Part shown: positions 29,922-31,354 of the stretch, one piece after another
Layout: each line of letters starts with the position of its first letter
Position numbering within the stretch: position 1 is the first letter of the stretch
DNA from: Panacagrimonas sp052386745
GTDB taxonomy: Bacteria; Pseudomonadota; Gammaproteobacteria; Nevskiales; Nevskiaceae
NCBI GenBank assembly: GCA_052386745.1
Contig: JBQTJW010000049.1
Span: 1 to 31,354 of the forward strand
Reading direction: 5' to 3'
DNA length: 31,354 bases
Made by a program: the position numbers and the translations under genes
Notes under the pieces: generated by a model
Seen by the model: the letters and a program-made list of their open reading frames with translations, nothing else
The model's database searches: none
What the model was told of the DNA's origin: nothing

Positions 29922-31298
29922 TCACATCATGAGTTTCCCTTCTGCTGAGAACCCGCATGGCTCCGGGTTCTTAACTGCTTCGATCAAGGCCTTTGCGTCT
30001 TGGCGAAGGTAGAGATCGAACAAGCCCTTTCTTCCACGCCCTTGGAGATATGGGCCTCGTTCGCGTTCAACCCATCCGGACACCGTCGCCCCGACGAATT
30101 CCCGGTATCGGTGTCGCTTCGCCAGCGGCTGTCCAGTGCGAAATTCTTCACGGCTATTCCCCTGAAGGTTCGCCTGCGGATGGCGGGAGTGGTCGTAATC
30201 CCACCAGACCGAGAGCCGCTGCTCCTGGAAGCCGATGTCTTCCCAAAGGATCTTTGTACGGCGTCCGGCGATTTCGGCTTCACAGTGCCCCCTCTCGCCC
30301 CCTGTTCCGCTTAGGGACAGGTACTTCTGGTCGACCAGATGATTCAGCGCCAGGACGAGCAACTTTCGGCCCCAGTGCATACCTCGTCGCCTCTGCCCAG
30401 ACGGAGACCCTTCAGAGTCGGACCTCATCGGAATCGGCCTTCCTATTTCGCCTTGCCTCGGGGAAACGAAGATCGGCAGTGCTGCCGCAGAGGTGCCATT
30501 CCATGCGCCCTCGACCATCGGCGGCGGCAATTGGTTGAGCTTGGCGACAACATCGGCAAGCAAGACACCGCGCCCGGCCTGCGAAAACAGGTAGAGCTGG
30601 CTGCCACCATCCGGGTTGTACATGCCGGCCCAATTTGGTCGTGCAATCTCGATCCCGTATTCCCTGCCCCATGCCTCGCGCTTGGTCGCCATCGACTGCG
30701 CAGCAGCCTCGTAGGGTTCGTTCACGAACACGTAACGCTTGGTTGTCGGCTGATACCAGACGCTGGCGTGATCCCGGCCGGGAACGCCATCGACGGAAAC
30801 ACCGCCCGTAAACACTCGCCCGTGTCCTTTGGCCGGCTGGAGACCTGTCGCTTCAATGAAGCGAAGGGTCCGCACCGCAGCACAAATCCGGCGCCGCGCA
30901 CTCGACTGCGAGTCGGCATGGGACGACGACTCGAAATGATCCGGCGCAACCACACGGAAGCCGCCCAGCGCGCGGTTGTTGGCGAACTTCGAGGGCTTGA
31001 TCAGCTGCAACCAGTCAACGCTGAGATCGATGGAAAGTGTCTCTCGTCCTCGAACCCCCGATACTCGATCGCGCCAGTACGCGGTGAGATAAAGCCGGTG
31101 CGCGTCGTGCGGCTTTTCTCGCTGACTCATACCGTCGCCTGCCGGCATCTTTCGCTGTGCATGCCGAAAGTTCTGGAAGTCCGCGGCTTGGGCAGCTCGA
31201 TCAAGGGCTGCCTGATGGGATAGTCCCTCGGCTTTCTTGATCTGCTTGGCGTAGCGCTTGATTCCGACCAAGGTGGTCGGCTTAACAGACACAGACAT
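29922..31298 (-). CDS. DUF5623-like plasmid protein
   Basis: A 458-residue protein that I place with the DUF5623 group from its N-terminus TTLVGIKRYAKQIKKAEG then LSHQAALDRAAQAADFQNFR. The body is mixed alpha/beta with many aromatic segments (RLYLTAYWRDRVSG, HASVWYQPTTKRYVFV). No catalytic motif is evident. The ATG at 31298 is preceded by GGAGGA; a longer frame to 31331 is not needed. On the circle it is the last gene of the traA-exonuclease row, 199 bases behind the exonuclease-like gene. The first 23 codons are duplicated at 1-70 by the contig overlap. Its N-terminal motif is shared with the protein at 15857-16747. Confidence 0.78.
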   Translation of the reverse strand: MSVSVKPTTLVGIKRYAKQIKKAEGLSHQAALDRAAQAADFQNFRHAQRKMPAGDGMSQREKPHDAHRLYLTAYWRDRVSGVRGRETLSIDLSVDWLQLIKPSKFANNRALGGFRVVAPDHFESSSHADSQSSARRRICAAVRTLRFIEATGLQPAKGHGRVFTGGVSVDGVPGRDHASVWYQPTTKRYVFVNEPYEAAAQSMATKREAWGREYGIEIARPNWAGMYNPDGGSQLYLFSQAGRGVLLADVVAKLNQLPPPMVEGAWNGTSAAALPIFVSPRQGEIGRPIPMRSDSEGSPSGQRRRGMHWGRKLLVLALNHLVDQKYLSLSGTGGERGHCEAEIAGRRTKILWEDIGFQEQRLSVWWDYDHSRHPQANLQGNSREEFRTGQPLAKRHRYREFVGATVSGWVERERGPYLQGRGRKGLFDLYLRQDAKALIEAVKNPEPCGFSAEGKLMM

Positions 31299-31354
31299 AA
31301 CGTCCTCCTTCGAGCCGAGGCTGAACGTCACTCGCCAACCGTTCCCTTGACCCG
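31229..31354. repeat. Terminal redundancy, second copy (circular contig)
   Basis: Identical to bases 1-126. It holds the 5' end of the DUF5623-like gene and its leader. One of the two copies should be removed to obtain the circular plasmid. Confidence 0.93.

Noticed and set aside
30339..31223. 294-codon plus-strand frame opposite the DUF5623-like gene
   Set aside because: No ribosome site or recognisable motif, whereas the minus strand has GGAGGA, a good start and family-like sequence.

Overview
The window is one complete small plasmid. Bases 1-126 are repeated exactly at 31229-31354, as at the ends of an assembled circular contig, so the molecule is best read as a circle of about 31,228 bp. 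High GC content, gamma/betaproteobacterial-style gene families and strong Shine-Dalgarno sites suggest a proteobacterial host, perhaps an environmental gamma- or betaproteobacterium. The sequence does not fix the genus.

Backbone: a MOBQ-type relaxase-helicase (traA, 842-3856, minus) runs into a DEDDh exonuclease-like gene and, across the contig junction, a 458-residue DUF5623-like protein. An RSF1010-like oriT (3884-3926) separates traA from the divergent traD-like gene. No type IV secretion genes are present, so the plasmid looks mobilizable rather than self-transmissible. Replication uses a Rep_3-type initiator (17817-19121) with an iteron origin (about 19157-19640). Partition uses a ParA (20123-20800), a small ribbon-helix-helix partner and a palindrome-rich centromere (20813-20942). 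A YafQ/DinJ toxin-antitoxin pair follows.

Metal cargo: 4447-6252 holds merT-merP and a small gene diverging from merR across a textbook 19-bp-spaced mer operator, plus a GDCCVxC small protein, but no mercuric reductase. 8785-15022 is a long arsenic operon: arsR, arsI, arsC (low-molecular-weight phosphatase type), acr3, an arsC-VOC fusion, arsC (glutaredoxin type), arsH and a two-domain arsA, with no arsD. Opposite it run a CMD-family protein, an ECF sigma factor and a FadL-like outer membrane protein (6321-8641).

Accessory and defence region (21.6-29.9 kb): a regulator, a lipoprotein pair and a small basic protein come first. A retron follows: a strong promoter at 23728-23756, a structured non-coding RNA candidate, a 57-residue protein, an XRE-HTH protein and a retron-type reverse transcriptase (24543-25535). 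Directly behind it lies a type II restriction-modification system: a DNA methyltransferase (from 25560) convergent with a controller protein and a BamHI/BglII-like endonuclease. Matching C-box operators lie in front of the controller gene (27504-27531) and over the methyltransferase start (25555-25567), placing the second one at the retron/methyltransferase junction. A PD-(D/E)XK-like protein translationally coupled to a tyrosine recombinase, and a membrane-anchored XRE regulator opposite a 55-residue membrane protein, complete the circle. The retron plus C-regulated restriction-modification composite is the most unusual part.
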